Shown here: piece by piece, positions 8,224-17,685 of the stretch | Layout: each line of letters opens with the position of its first letter | Position numbering within the stretch: the first letter of the stretch is position 1 | Assembly: GCA_942493045.1 (NCBI GenBank) | Contig: OW818665.1 | Span: 744,001 to 808,000, forward strand | DNA from: Teretinema sp942493045 | GTDB lineage: Bacteria; Spirochaetota; Spirochaetia; Treponematales; Treponemataceae | DNA: 64,000 nt | Direction of reading: 5' to 3' | Translations under genes and position numbers: made by a program | Notes under the pieces: generated by a model | The model's database searches: none | What the model was told of the DNA's origin: nothing | Seen by the model: the letters and a program-made list of their open reading frames with translations, nothing else

Positions 8224-8961
8224 ATGAGAATTCTTGTTACCAATGACGATGGACTGTCTTCCGAAGGCATAACAGTCCTCTCTTCCATATTGCGCTCCGA
8301 GCATGATGTTACCCTGGTGGCCCCGCATCGCAACCGCTCCGGCGTTTCCCACGGCATCAGCATGACCGATCCCCTGCAGTTCCGTAATGAGGGTTTACAG
8401 GTCTGGTCCTGTTCCGGTTTGCCGGTTGACTGTACGCTGACTGGTACTCTCGGAATTATGTCCAGCCCGCCGGACGTGGTGGTTTCAGGAATCAACCGCG
8501 GCGCCAATATCGGTACCGATATTTTATATTCAGGGACGGCGGCAGCCGCCCGCCAGGCCAGCATCAGCGGTATACCCGGCATAGCCGTCAGCATGATCGC
8601 CTCCGATGGCGTTTTTGATTGGGAGCCCTTAGCCCGCTTTGTGCTGAATAATCTGCAAAAGCTGATGAGTCTGTGTGAGCGGGATGTTTTTGTGAATATC
8701 AATGCCTGTTCGGCCGCTTCCTGGAAAGGGGCCCGGATGACCGGAATTTCCCGGCGGGATTACCGGGACAGCGTGCACATGTACGACGGTCCGGACGGTT
8801 GTAAGTACAGTTTTTTCCGCGGCGGAGATATTCATACCGCCGGTGATGGCGAAAGTGACTATGAGGCGGTGGAGTCCGGATACATCTCCATCTCCCGGGT
8901 CTATGCCCAGCCGGTTCTGGCGCCGGAATTCAGGGGACAGCAGCCGGTTTTTCAGATATAA
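8224..8961 (+). CDS. surE: 5'-nucleotidase/phosphatase SurE
   Basis: Metal-dependent nucleoside-monophosphate phosphatase linked to stress and stationary-phase survival. It is 245 residues, the normal length. Metal ligands are visible as D8 and D9 (NDDG), S39 (RSGVSHG) and the Asn in SGINRGAN; the YSGT..AA segment also matches. I start at ATG 8224; a longer frame upstream runs through the 3' end of the preceding gene. TATACT at 8211-8216 lies only 7 bases before the ATG with no Shine-Dalgarno, suggesting a leaderless transcript in addition to read-through. Confidence 0.95.
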   Translation: MRILVTNDDGLSSEGITVLSSILRSEHDVTLVAPHRNRSGVSHGISMTDPLQFRNEGLQVWSCSGLPVDCTLTGTLGIMSSPPDVVVSGINRGANIGTDILYSGTAAAARQASISGIPGIAVSMIASDGVFDWEPLARFVLNNLQKLMSLCERDVFVNINACSAASWKGARMTGISRRDYRDSVHMYDGPDGCKYSFFRGGDIHTAGDGESDYEAVESGYISISRVYAQPVLAPEFRGQQPVFQI

Positions 8962-8982
8962 TACGCAGGTGGTGGGGGCAAG

Positions 8983-9702
8983 ATGTCAGACGATTTGAAA
9001 GATGGAATAAAACTGTACCGGTCCGGTCAATACGAAGATGCGCTGGTCGCGCTGATTGCGGTGCCGGCCGGAAAGGCCGAAAACAATCTGGAATTGGCCT
9101 ATTACATCGGATTATGCTATGCCCGGCTGGAACGTTATGAGGATGCCCTGGTATATCTGGAACAGGTGGTTACCGCTGACACCGACCTGGCCCGGGTTTA
9201 TCAGTGCCGCATGGTGCTCTCGGTAATCTACACTATGACCGGCCGCACCCGCCTGGCTGAATTTGAACTGGGTAAGCTGATCGACAGCGGGTATGAATCA
9301 GCCCAGGTTTTTTGTTCGCTCGGCTATATCGCCTTTGAACACGGCAAGGAAGATGATGCCGCCGACTGGTACGAAAAAGCGCTGGCTCTGGAAGCCGATA
9401 ACACTACCGCCCTGAACGGACTGGGCTATGTATTAGCCTCATCCGGCAAGGATTTAACACGGGCGCTCTCGGTCTGCAAAAAGGCCCTGGACATCAAACC
9501 GGACAGCGCCACCTATCTGGATTCTCTCGGTTGGGTGTATTACCGGCTGGGACTGTCGATCGAGGCAAAAACTTATATCCGCCGGGCAATGGAGAAATCC
9601 CCGGAAAATCAGATTATCCGTTCCCACTATGATACCGTTCGATCCATGGGTACCGATGGGACCCCCTATAATACGCGGGCGGCGCGGGAGGCCGGAAAAT
9701 GA
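8983..9702 (+). CDS. Tetratricopeptide repeat protein
   Basis: A 239-residue soluble protein with no signal peptide, built from helical TPR pairs. Recognisable units include the N-terminal repeat around LYRSGQYEDALVAL, the next around GLCYARLERYEDALVYL, and three C-terminal units (GYIAFEHGKEDDAADWYEKA, NGLGYVLASSGKDL, LGWVYYRLG). It is probably a cytoplasmic scaffold. A strong purine-rich Shine-Dalgarno (GGTGGTGGGGGCAAG) precedes the ATG. Its stop overlaps the start of the secreted TPR/NHL/VWA gene by 4 bases, which suggests the two are made together. No specific partner can be named. Confidence 0.85.
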   Translation: MSDDLKDGIKLYRSGQYEDALVALIAVPAGKAENNLELAYYIGLCYARLERYEDALVYLEQVVTADTDLARVYQCRMVLSVIYTMTGRTRLAEFELGKLIDSGYESAQVFCSLGYIAFEHGKEDDAADWYEKALALEADNTTALNGLGYVLASSGKDLTRALSVCKKALDIKPDSATYLDSLGWVYYRLGLSIEAKTYIRRAMEKSPENQIIRSHYDTVRSMGTDGTPYNTRAAREAGK

Positions 9703-11762
9703 AGCTGCTCTGTGCCGCCGTATTAAGCTGCGCGCTACTTGTCATACCGGCCTTGAACAGTTACGCGCAGACCAACGCCGCTGACGAGCTGGTATTAAGC
9801 CGGCCGACCACCGCTGACGGTATTCAGGCCGAAGAAGAATTCCGCAGAGGCGTTCAGGCTTTTAACCGGGGTTCCTTTAACGAGTCAATTCTGCTTTTTG
9901 AAAAGGCGCTGTCTTTCTTTCCGGGACAGCCGATCATCCTGGAGTGGCTCGGCCGCGCTTATTACCGCAGCGGAGTGGAAGGCTCCGCGCTGCAGCAATG
10001 GCAGTTTGCCCTCGATGCCGGCGCGGATAATCTGCTGCTGCGGAATCGCATCGAGGTGGTCCGTGAGCGGCGTACCATCCGTCCGATTGAGGCACAGGGC
10101 GAGCGTTTTGTTGAAGCCGCGGTAATTTCTCCGCTTGTCGATAAAACCCGCCTGTTCAGTCAACCGCTTTCGGTGGTGACAATGGATGACGGCACTTTCT
10201 GGGCGGTGGCCTACGGTACCAATGAAATGCTGCGGTTTGACGTCAACGGCTTGATTGTGCAGCGTACCCGCGGACCGCTCGGCGGACTGGACCGTCCCTT
10301 CGACGTTATCAGATTGGCTAACGGCAACTTGCTGGTCTCAGAATTCGCCGCGGACCGGATTTCGCTACTCAGTTCCCAGGGTAATTATATTTCTTCTTTC
10401 GGTACGAAAGGCCGGGCCGTCGGTCAGCTGCTGGGACCGCAGTATCTCGCGGAAGACAATTTCGGCACGATTTTTGTCACAGATTTCGGAAATGCCCGGA
10501 TAGCGGCTTTTGACGCCAGCGGAAAGGGTTTGTTTTATTTTGGGGAGAAAAGTGATACTTTCCCGGGACTCCTCTCTCCTTCCGGTATAGCCTGCTTTGC
10601 TGAGCGGTTATATGTAGCCGATTCTCTGCGCGGAGCATTGCATGTTTTTGATACTTCCGGAAATTTTATTGAAACTCTGCTGCCGGAGGGCAGCTTGTAT
10701 TTCGCGGAAGCCGTGCGGGTTTGGAAAGATTCCCTGATCATCAGCGCGAAAAACCGGGTAGTCCGAGTTGATCCCTACACCGGCGCCCAGTACGATCTGG
10801 CCAGCCTTGGAAACATCCCCTCACGCATTACCTGCGCCGTGCCGGATATCAATGGTAATCTGGTATTAGCCGACTACCGCGGTAATAAACTGCAGATTCT
10901 GACCCGCATGAGCGATCTGGCCGGCGGTATGTTTGTACAGATAGAGCGCGTTAATGCTGACAACTTTCCGAATGTCAGCGTCGAGGTGCGGGTAGAAGAC
11001 CGCAATCGCAATCCGGTTTCCGGGCTGAAGGCCGCTAATTTCCTGGTGACTGAATCGGATCGCCCGGTGAGCGCCATGAAGCTTGCCGGTTCGGCCTACC
11101 TCAATGATGTCTGCGATATTACCGTGATAGTTGACCGCTCGCCGCGGGCGGCTTCCTATGTTTCTGAAATCCGCACCGCAATCGCCGAAATCGCCGCGGC
11201 CATGAACGGTAAGGGTACCTTGCGTCTGGTTTCCGCCGGAGCTGTTCCCTTATTGGAAGGCAGCGGGAACCCTTCAACCGGTTCATGGACAGCCATGAAT
11301 TTGCGCAGTCCTCTTTCGTCAGCCTGGGCGCTGGATATGGGTTTGCGTCTGGCGGTTAATGATCTGGTGAACGCCGAAAAAAAACGCGCCGTGATCTTTT
11401 TATCAGCCGGGGAGCTTGGCTCTCAGGCCTTTTCCCGTTATGGACTTAATGATCTGGCCGCCTACATGAATAATAACGGCGTTTTGTTTTCGACTATCTA
11501 TCTAGGTCAGGGGGCGGCTCTTGATGAGCTGGAATACCTGTCGCAGCGTACCGGTGGAAAATCGGCATATATTTACCGCCGGGAAGGCTTGTCCTCACTG
11601 GTAGCGGATATACTGGCGGCTCCGAACGGTTCCTACCTGCTGACTTTTACTTCAGCCCTGAGCACAGAATTCGGCAAAGCTTATTTAAAGGTGGAAGTGG
11701 AAACCTACCTGATGAATCGTTCCGGTCGGGATGAAACCGGTTATTTCGCTCCGTTGCAGTAA
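9699..11762 (+). CDS. Secreted TPR / NHL beta-propeller / VWA-like protein
   Basis: A 687-residue exported protein with a signal peptide of about 24 residues ending in NSYAQT. Residues about 35-105 hold TPR-like helices (GVQAFNRGSFNESILLFEKA). Residues about 125-410 carry repeated NHL-type blades (GGLDRPFDVIRLANGNLLVS; GQLLGPQYLAEDNFGTIFVT). From about 420 there is an Ig-like strand region and a von Willebrand A-like fold (ITVIVDRSPRA; KKRAVIFLSAGE). The metal-adhesion DxSxS motif is incomplete (DRSPR). It is probably periplasmic or surface-exposed and protein-binding. It is translationally coupled to the preceding TPR gene and converges with the 1569-residue gene 17 bases away. Confidence 0.8.
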   Translation: MKLLCAAVLSCALLVIPALNSYAQTNAADELVLSRPTTADGIQAEEEFRRGVQAFNRGSFNESILLFEKALSFFPGQPIILEWLGRAYYRSGVEGSALQQWQFALDAGADNLLLRNRIEVVRERRTIRPIEAQGERFVEAAVISPLVDKTRLFSQPLSVVTMDDGTFWAVAYGTNEMLRFDVNGLIVQRTRGPLGGLDRPFDVIRLANGNLLVSEFAADRISLLSSQGNYISSFGTKGRAVGQLLGPQYLAEDNFGTIFVTDFGNARIAAFDASGKGLFYFGEKSDTFPGLLSPSGIACFAERLYVADSLRGALHVFDTSGNFIETLLPEGSLYFAEAVRVWKDSLIISAKNRVVRVDPYTGAQYDLASLGNIPSRITCAVPDINGNLVLADYRGNKLQILTRMSDLAGGMFVQIERVNADNFPNVSVEVRVEDRNRNPVSGLKAANFLVTESDRPVSAMKLAGSAYLNDVCDITVIVDRSPRAASYVSEIRTAIAEIAAAMNGKGTLRLVSAGAVPLLEGSGNPSTGSWTAMNLRSPLSSAWALDMGLRLAVNDLVNAEKKRAVIFLSAGELGSQAFSRYGLNDLAAYMNNNGVLFSTIYLGQGAALDELEYLSQRTGGKSAYIYRREGLSSLVADILAAPNGSYLLTFTSALSTEFGKAYLKVEVETYLMNRSGRDETGYFAPLQ

Positions 11763-11779
11763 AATCAACCGGTGGCGGT

Positions 11780-14700
11780 TCAGTAACGTACCACACCGGT
11801 AACAGAGGCCTTGATTCCGGCGATCACGATATCCATTGAGGGCCGGTTTAATGAAATACCGCCGTCAATTCTAATCTCACCATTCTCACCGATCATGGCT
11901 GTCAGGGCGTGTGTTAATTCCGCTGACCATAGAAGGCCCTGTCTGTCAGTTTCGGAACAAGTGGCCGCGGCGGTGTTCTCCCTGAATCCCGGCGTTTCCG
12001 TTTTCAGCATATTCGTGATCAGAGCCTGCAGAAAGGACGTGCGCGCTGTCCGCTTCCAGCTTAAAGTAATCTTATCCTCCCAGCGCTCGCCGGTACCGGA
12101 CACCGCGGCGGTGTTGTAATGCCAATTGTTGGCCGCCCGGACCGACCAATCCTTACCGGTGAAAAGCAACAGCGCATGATCAGTATCAAAACTGGCGGTA
12201 ACAAAACCCGCTCCCCACTGAACGGCCAGGCGATAGTCGGCGGAAAACTCATCTTCCTGCCATGCTGTTGTTTTTTGCAGACTGCCCCAGGCGCCAAACA
12301 TATTAATCGCTGAGAAGCCAGCTCCGGCCTTAAATTCGCGGCTGTCCCGTACGGTGATATCGGCCGTTGTTGCCAGGGAGCGGGAGATCGAAGTTTCCAG
12401 CGTAACCGGCAGGTAGAGATCCTGGACGCTTCCGGTTGAAGATCGGGAGGCGCGTACACCGTAGGTGTTAACGAATGACAGCGAGCGGCCGGAAGTTGAA
12501 TACAGGCGCTGCTGGAGTTCCGGGTCAATCAGGTCCGCAATAGGCGCGCTCAGGAAAAACCAGTCTGTTCTAGCTAAGCTCTTTCCCAGAAAATCAATAT
12601 CCCCTGGCCAGTTTCCGCCGCTTACCGTTCCGGATTTTTCTTCACCGCTTCTTTCCCACCAGGGAGTGAGGTTGAGTAAACCGATTTTCCAGGTCAGCGA
12701 GTTGTTGAGTTTTTGGGTAGTTGTATAAGCGGCCGCGGGAACTGTGTTGTAAATTACTCCGGATTCATAGTCCATGCGAAAGAGTACCGCTGGTGTTTCA
12801 ACTGCGGTTTTCAGCGCGGCGTTTACGGCGCGGCTTTGGGCATCTTCTTCACCTATTGAGCGGTATAGACTGATGCTGTCCGTCCAAAGAGTGCCATAGG
12901 GCTGATCTTCGATAGTACCCAAACCATCCGCTCCGTTTTGCTTAAAAACTGTCGTCAGCGAACCGTTCAGCGCGGCCGCACCCAGCTTGGTTTTTGGCGG
13001 GGTCAGAGAGGCGGTGAGGGAGCGGTCGGCAAATAAACCGCGTTTTATTAACGAACCCTGTGTAAAGAATCCCCACAGCAGGGGAAAGCCAATCCGGTTA
13101 TCACGCCGCAGATACAGTTCCGGATACACTGCCAGAAGCGTTTCACTGATCGCAAACCAGCGGCCACCGTAAATTATGGAGTGTGATATTTGGGTTGGCG
13201 CAACTGTGTCGACACCGGAGGCTGCCAAGCTGCCCTGCAGCTGTACGGCGGCTACTTTGGTGGAAGCGCTGCCGGTCAGCGACAGCGGTACTTCCGGTTT
13301 TTCCGGCGCGTATGACAGTTGTATGTCAGATTTTAAAACCGTGTGCGTGATAATTGAAGCCGGCCATATCGCGCCAAGCGCTTCTTCCTTCTGCCACTGA
13401 GCGCCGGCCGCGCCGAGGAAGCGCAGTGAACCGCGCGGTTCGCTAAAATAAAACTCATCAACATAGAGGCGCAAAGATGGTGACGTCGCCGGCTGATCGG
13501 CAGACAGCGTCAGGTCAACGGCTATCTGCTGGGGTCGCAGGGTACGGTTGAGCACATCCACCGTACCCTGCGCGCCGTCCAGGGCGGCGCCGTCCAGTTC
13601 GATAGTGCCTTTTTCCAGGTTCACTTCCACCCGCTGCCATTGATTGCTTTGCAGGGCCGACGGGGCCAGATGTATCACCACCACCGGCGTCGCCGTAAAG
13701 GAGGCAGTCCGGGAGAGACTGACGATAATGTCGCCGATGTTAGCGGAGGAGGGCAGGTTTCCCCGGTTAATAAAGAAGCCGAAGCTGTCGTAGGATTCCA
13801 GAGGCATATCGCCGGTAATTTTTTCGGCGCGGAAGGTCGTGCCATCTGTTCCTTCGGAAATCTCAAGTTCAAGTACCCGGTTAGCTCCTGAGGGATTAAA
13901 ACGGGCTGCTGGTTCCGGTTCAGTCTGCTGTAAAGGAGATACCGCCGGATCGCTGACACTGCGTACCGCGGCTGAACTGGGAGCTGCCGGAAGGATCAGG
14001 GAAAAGGCTTTTTCTTCCAGGATGATCGGGCCGGAATACAGGGAGACAGTTTCTCCGGCGGTTGTACACAGGGCTACCAAACGGATGTTTCCGGCGCTGC
14101 CCAGACGCGAGCGCTCCGCGTCGGTTAGGGCGATACGCAGCCGCTGCCAGTCAGCTGCTTCCGGCGGTATCGACAGTTCTCTGGTGACAATGACGTCGTT
14201 GTTTTCGGAGTATTGCGAGAGCCCAGTGCCGATTTGGAGAAAGAGGCGCCAGCCGGGCAGGGCCGCTCTATTATTCTTCAAGGTTAAGGTTAAAGATTCT
14301 ATCGAACGGAAATCTACTGACGCTTCGGAGAGCATGATATCGGCAGCGGACCAGGAGTCAGCTGCTGGAAGGGTTGTCTCAAAGAGCAGAATTTTTCCGG
14401 AGATGCCGGTAGCCGAAATTGAAGGTAGCTTATCTCCGTCGCTGTCGCGGATAGCGACACGGTCGCTAGCGAGCAGAGCCGGCGGGGGCAGGGCCAGCTC
14501 CAGCAGCACCGCGGTGGAAAGATCCGGTACCAGGGAGCCGGGGATGGCGCGGTACCAGTCTTCCTCCGGCGCCAGGGTGCGTCTTTGGCCGTCCATGCCG
14601 GCTATCCTGAAAAAACCGGTTGTATCGGCCTGGGCTAGTTCCATGGCCGCCTCGGTTTTGAAGCTGAAACCGCTTTGCTGCCAGTGTCCCCCGGCCGAAA

Positions 14701-16489
14701 CGGTCAGAGTGCCCGGGGCGCTGCTGTGATAGTCGGAGTAGCCTTCAGGGTCGTGAGTCCAAATCAGAGAAGAGGCAGTGAAAATAGAAAGGTGTTCGCC
14801 GATATTTTTTTGGGCGCCCAGAGCGGCGCGCAAGGTGGCCGAGCGGGCTCCCGGATCCATCGTTTGCCAGCGGATTCTGATATTTTCGCCGGTGGCCGGC
14901 GGTGTCGCCAGTTCAAGCTTGCCGGTCGTTTCTTCAAAATCAAAAGCGGTATCCGGTATGCCGTTCCGTTCAACCTGAATGGTTCCGGCAAGGGTCAGCG
15001 CGCCGAGGTTGATTTCTGTAATGGGTTCCCAGGTGCCGTTGCGGATGGACAGCGAAGTTTCCGCCGGGGCGAGCGGCGAGTCATTGGCATAAAACAGCGG
15101 CCAGATTTCGGCGAGCGGAAACCGGCCGGCGGCGCTGCGCAGGGAAGCCGGCCGTGCGCTGTTATAAAGCAGTATTCCGCCTCCGGCGTCGTTTGTGTAG
15201 GCCAGGGCGAAATCAGCCGGCCTTTCTCCGGTTTCCGCGAATACCAATTCAAGCAGTTGCTCGGAACTGTTCTTTCCCGAATAAAAGGCTCCCAGTTCAA
15301 AGGGCGAAAATATCCCATCCTGATACAGCAGCAGGGCAGCCTGTCCGTCCAGCTCGGTTACCAAAGCATCCCGTGCCGCGGGGTTAAGGCCCAGCAGGAC
15401 TGCGGTGCCGGCGGCGCTACTATCGAACCAGGCGATTGTCTCATCATAAAAATCTATCAGACTCGTACCCGGAGCTGAAAAACCATTGTGCCAATCTCCG
15501 TTATACCGCGCCGCTACTCCTGCGGGAGCGGGGGACTCCAGGGTTAGTACTCCCTGTAAACTGTCCAGACTGTATTCAATGGCGTTGAGCCGCCGCCAGC
15601 GGCCGCCTGAGCTGTCCAGCGTTTGACCGTTGTCATCGCGTACAAACACTTCCAGCGGAGCGGCAATTTGATTGTCAGGGAGCACGAAGCGGGTCGCTCT
15701 GTTCCAGGCGCTGACCGGACGGTATTCTTCGATCAGTTCATTCATGCCGGAAAGGCGCATTTCCTGCTGGGCGACGGTGTCATAGCGCACTATCGCGTCT
15801 GCTTTCCAGGTGGCTCCCGAAAATGTTCCCATGATTCCCGGAGCGATGATTGCACCGCCGCCGACAGTGATGTACGGATAACGATCCGGAAAAACGATGC
15901 CGGAATTACCGGCCCTGATTTCCCGGATGGGACTTTCTTCCGGACCGAGGTAGCCGAGCGCGAAGGTGTTGCGGGTAAAGCCGTCCATGAAGGAGGCTTC
16001 GAAATACCAGCGGTTATCGATAAATATCCAGGTTGAGAGGTCCACTGTCTGCTCGATGACCGGCGGACTGAACAGGGCCTGACCGACTCCATCCTTGAAA
16101 ACAAAATCGGTGGCGGCTTTTAAAGTCAGGGCCCAGGATCCGTCCAGATAAAAGTCCACCCTGCTGTCGCCAAGATCGATATCGTAAATCTGGGTAGGAT
16201 CTTCGGCCTGTAGAAAAGAGGCGCTGAGTATATTGTACAGCTCCGTTTGCTCATCGGTTAGCGCGTCGGACGCGGGATCCTCGGTGACATCTGCGGGCGA
16301 GGAGGCCCCGGCGATATCGTCGGGCGCGTTAACCTCAGCGGGCCCGGGGCCCTCGGTGACCTCGGTGACATCGGTGACATCGGTGACAGCAGGATCTTCC
16401 GGCATTTCTGCGGTTTGAGCGGGAAGCGTCTGGAGGGTAAGTAAGAGAAAAATAAAGGGAAGGCTAAGTGGATTAATTTTTATGTTCAT
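11780..16489 (-). CDS. Very large secreted/outer-membrane beta-rich protein of unknown family
   Basis: A 1569-residue protein with a signal peptide (MNIKINPLSLPFIFLLLTLQTLPAQ), then a low-complexity acidic linker made of VTD/VTE repeats. The body is beta-rich: an early region with GYLGPEESPIREIRAGNSG, central lectin- or Ig-like blocks (EVNLEKGTIELDG; LRLYVDEFYF), and a C-terminal third full of alternating amphipathic strands ending in VVRY. An aromatic last residue is typical of outer-membrane barrels. No catalytic motif was seen. The N-terminal block vaguely recalls SprA-type proteins, but only weakly. Its ATG overlaps the dinB stop by 4 bases. It is confidently a real gene, but its function is unknown. 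Confidence 0.8.
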   Translation of the reverse strand: MNIKINPLSLPFIFLLLTLQTLPAQTAEMPEDPAVTDVTDVTEVTEGPGPAEVNAPDDIAGASSPADVTEDPASDALTDEQTELYNILSASFLQAEDPTQIYDIDLGDSRVDFYLDGSWALTLKAATDFVFKDGVGQALFSPPVIEQTVDLSTWIFIDNRWYFEASFMDGFTRNTFALGYLGPEESPIREIRAGNSGIVFPDRYPYITVGGGAIIAPGIMGTFSGATWKADAIVRYDTVAQQEMRLSGMNELIEEYRPVSAWNRATRFVLPDNQIAAPLEVFVRDDNGQTLDSSGGRWRRLNAIEYSLDSLQGVLTLESPAPAGVAARYNGDWHNGFSAPGTSLIDFYDETIAWFDSSAAGTAVLLGLNPAARDALVTELDGQAALLLYQDGIFSPFELGAFYSGKNSSEQLLELVFAETGERPADFALAYTNDAGGGILLYNSARPASLRSAAGRFPLAEIWPLFYANDSPLAPAETSLSIRNGTWEPITEINLGALTLAGTIQVERNGIPDTAFDFEETTGKLELATPPATGENIRIRWQTMDPGARSATLRAALGAQKNIGEHLSIFTASSLIWTHDPEGYSDYHSSAPGTLTVSAGGHWQQSGFSFKTEAAMELAQADTTGFFRIAGMDGQRRTLAPEEDWYRAIPGSLVPDLSTAVLLELALPPPALLASDRVAIRDSDGDKLPSISATGISGKILLFETTLPAADSWSAADIMLSEASVDFRSIESLTLTLKNNRAALPGWRLFLQIGTGLSQYSENNDVIVTRELSIPPEAADWQRLRIALTDAERSRLGSAGNIRLVALCTTAGETVSLYSGPIILEEKAFSLILPAAPSSAAVRSVSDPAVSPLQQTEPEPAARFNPSGANRVLELEISEGTDGTTFRAEKITGDMPLESYDSFGFFINRGNLPSSANIGDIIVSLSRTASFTATPVVVIHLAPSALQSNQWQRVEVNLEKGTIELDGAALDGAQGTVDVLNRTLRPQQIAVDLTLSADQPATSPSLRLYVDEFYFSEPRGSLRFLGAAGAQWQKEEALGAIWPASIITHTVLKSDIQLSYAPEKPEVPLSLTGSASTKVAAVQLQGSLAASGVDTVAPTQISHSIIYGGRWFAISETLLAVYPELYLRRDNRIGFPLLWGFFTQGSLIKRGLFADRSLTASLTPPKTKLGAAALNGSLTTVFKQNGADGLGTIEDQPYGTLWTDSISLYRSIGEEDAQSRAVNAALKTAVETPAVLFRMDYESGVIYNTVPAAAYTTTQKLNNSLTWKIGLLNLTPWWERSGEEKSGTVSGGNWPGDIDFLGKSLARTDWFFLSAPIADLIDPELQQRLYSTSGRSLSFVNTYGVRASRSSTGSVQDLYLPVTLETSISRSLATTADITVRDSREFKAGAGFSAINMFGAWGSLQKTTAWQEDEFSADYRLAVQWGAGFVTASFDTDHALLLFTGKDWSVRAANNWHYNTAAVSGTGERWEDKITLSWKRTARTSFLQALITNMLKTETPGFRENTAAATCSETDRQGLLWSAELTHALTAMIGENGEIRIDGGISLNRPSMDIVIAGIKASVTGVVRY
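16351..16386 (-). repeat. Four 9-base tandem repeats in the 1569-residue gene
   Basis: Plus-strand units are CCTCGGTGA twice, then CATCGGTGA twice, at 16351-16386. They encode the VTD/VTE tripeptide run just after the signal peptide. The unit is a multiple of three, so copy-number change would alter linker length but not frame. Confidence 0.85.
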
Positions 16490-17685
16490 AAAAACTCATC
16501 CCGGTTCTTTTGCGGCAGTAAACGGGCTCTGGTAACCAAAGCCTTGCCGCGTTTTTGCTCAAGGCTATGCAGGGCTTGCTCCACCCGGCGTATCTTACCG
16601 TCCGGCGGGCCTGAAAAAAGATCGATCTGGGCGCCTTCAAATTCCGCGGTAATGTTATAGAGCGCTACTCCCAGCAGCCGCACAGCCTTGCCGCGTTCGT
16701 GTTTTCGCCGGAAAAGAGTTCTGGCGCGGTTAAACAAATCAGTTGAGTCGGTTACCGGAAAATCGGCTGTTTCCTGGATTGATACTGTCTGAAAATCGGC
16801 GTATCGGATTTTTACATGGACCGTCCTGGAGAACAGCGCTTCATCCAGCATACGGCACATCACATCGGCCGAGAGCTCCAGCAGCATCGACTCCAGAAAA
16901 TCGGAGTCGGCGCTGTCGAGGGTAAAGGTCCGTTCGCTGGAGATGGAGCGGCTGCCGCGTTCGCCTGAAAAAATGCCGGTATCCACACCCCGCACCGCGT
17001 TATACAAGAAAGAAGCGCCATGTACGCCGAGCAGGGAGGCCAGCAGTTGTTCTGAACATTTCAAGATCGAGCGCACGTCGCCAAGGCCGGCTTCTTCCAG
17101 GCGTTCCCGTGTTTTCGCGCCGATACCCCACACATCCTTTAAGGGTAAACCGGCCATAAAGAGAGCTTCTTCCCCGGAGCGTACGACATGTAATCCGTCC
17201 GGTTTGAAGAAGCCGGAAGCGATCTTGGCGATATAGCGGTTTGGCGCCGCCCCCACCGAGACCGTCAGTCCGGTGCGCTCCCGTACTTGTTCCTTGAGCG
17301 TGCGCGCGGCCTGTTCCGGCTCGCCGAAGAGGGAGCGGGTTCCGGTCATATCCAGAAAAGCCTCATCGATTGAAATCTGTTGCACGTCCGGAGAGAAATT
17401 ACGCATTACCGCCATGACTTCCCGGGATTTTTCCAGGTAGCGCTGCATCCGCCCGTGAACGAATATAGCCTGGGGGCAGAGGCTGACGGCTTTAACCATC
17501 GGCATGGCCGAGTGGACTCCAAAGGCCCGCGCCTCATAGGAGCAGGTTGAAACCACACCGCGCTTATCGGGTGGTCCGCCCACAATGACCGGTTTCCCCC
17601 GGTATTCGCTATGGTCTAGCTGTTCTACCGAGGCAAAAAAAGCATCCAGATCAACATGAAAATGTACAGGTTCCGCTCCCGTCAT
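16486..17685 (-). CDS. dinB: DNA polymerase IV (Y-family)
   Basis: Error-prone translesion DNA polymerase. It is 399 residues, slightly longer than E. coli DinB. Catalytic motifs are intact: HVDLDAFFASVEQ near the N-terminus (metal Asp and steric-gate region), CSYEARAFGV, and SIDEAFLDMT with the catalytic Asp-Glu. Little-finger sequence follows, and the tail holds QIDLF, a plausible beta-clamp binding motif. Its start overlaps the upstream membrane-protein gene by 4 bases and its stop overlaps the large surface-protein gene by 4, so it is embedded in an envelope-protein operon. No LexA-like box was recognised. Confidence 0.95.
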   Translation of the reverse strand: MTGAEPVHFHVDLDAFFASVEQLDHSEYRGKPVIVGGPPDKRGVVSTCSYEARAFGVHSAMPMVKAVSLCPQAIFVHGRMQRYLEKSREVMAVMRNFSPDVQQISIDEAFLDMTGTRSLFGEPEQAARTLKEQVRERTGLTVSVGAAPNRYIAKIASGFFKPDGLHVVRSGEEALFMAGLPLKDVWGIGAKTRERLEEAGLGDVRSILKCSEQLLASLLGVHGASFLYNAVRGVDTGIFSGERGSRSISSERTFTLDSADSDFLESMLLELSADVMCRMLDEALFSRTVHVKIRYADFQTVSIQETADFPVTDSTDLFNRARTLFRRKHERGKAVRLLGVALYNITAEFEGAQIDLFSGPPDGKIRRVEQALHSLEQKRGKALVTRARLLPQKNRDEFL

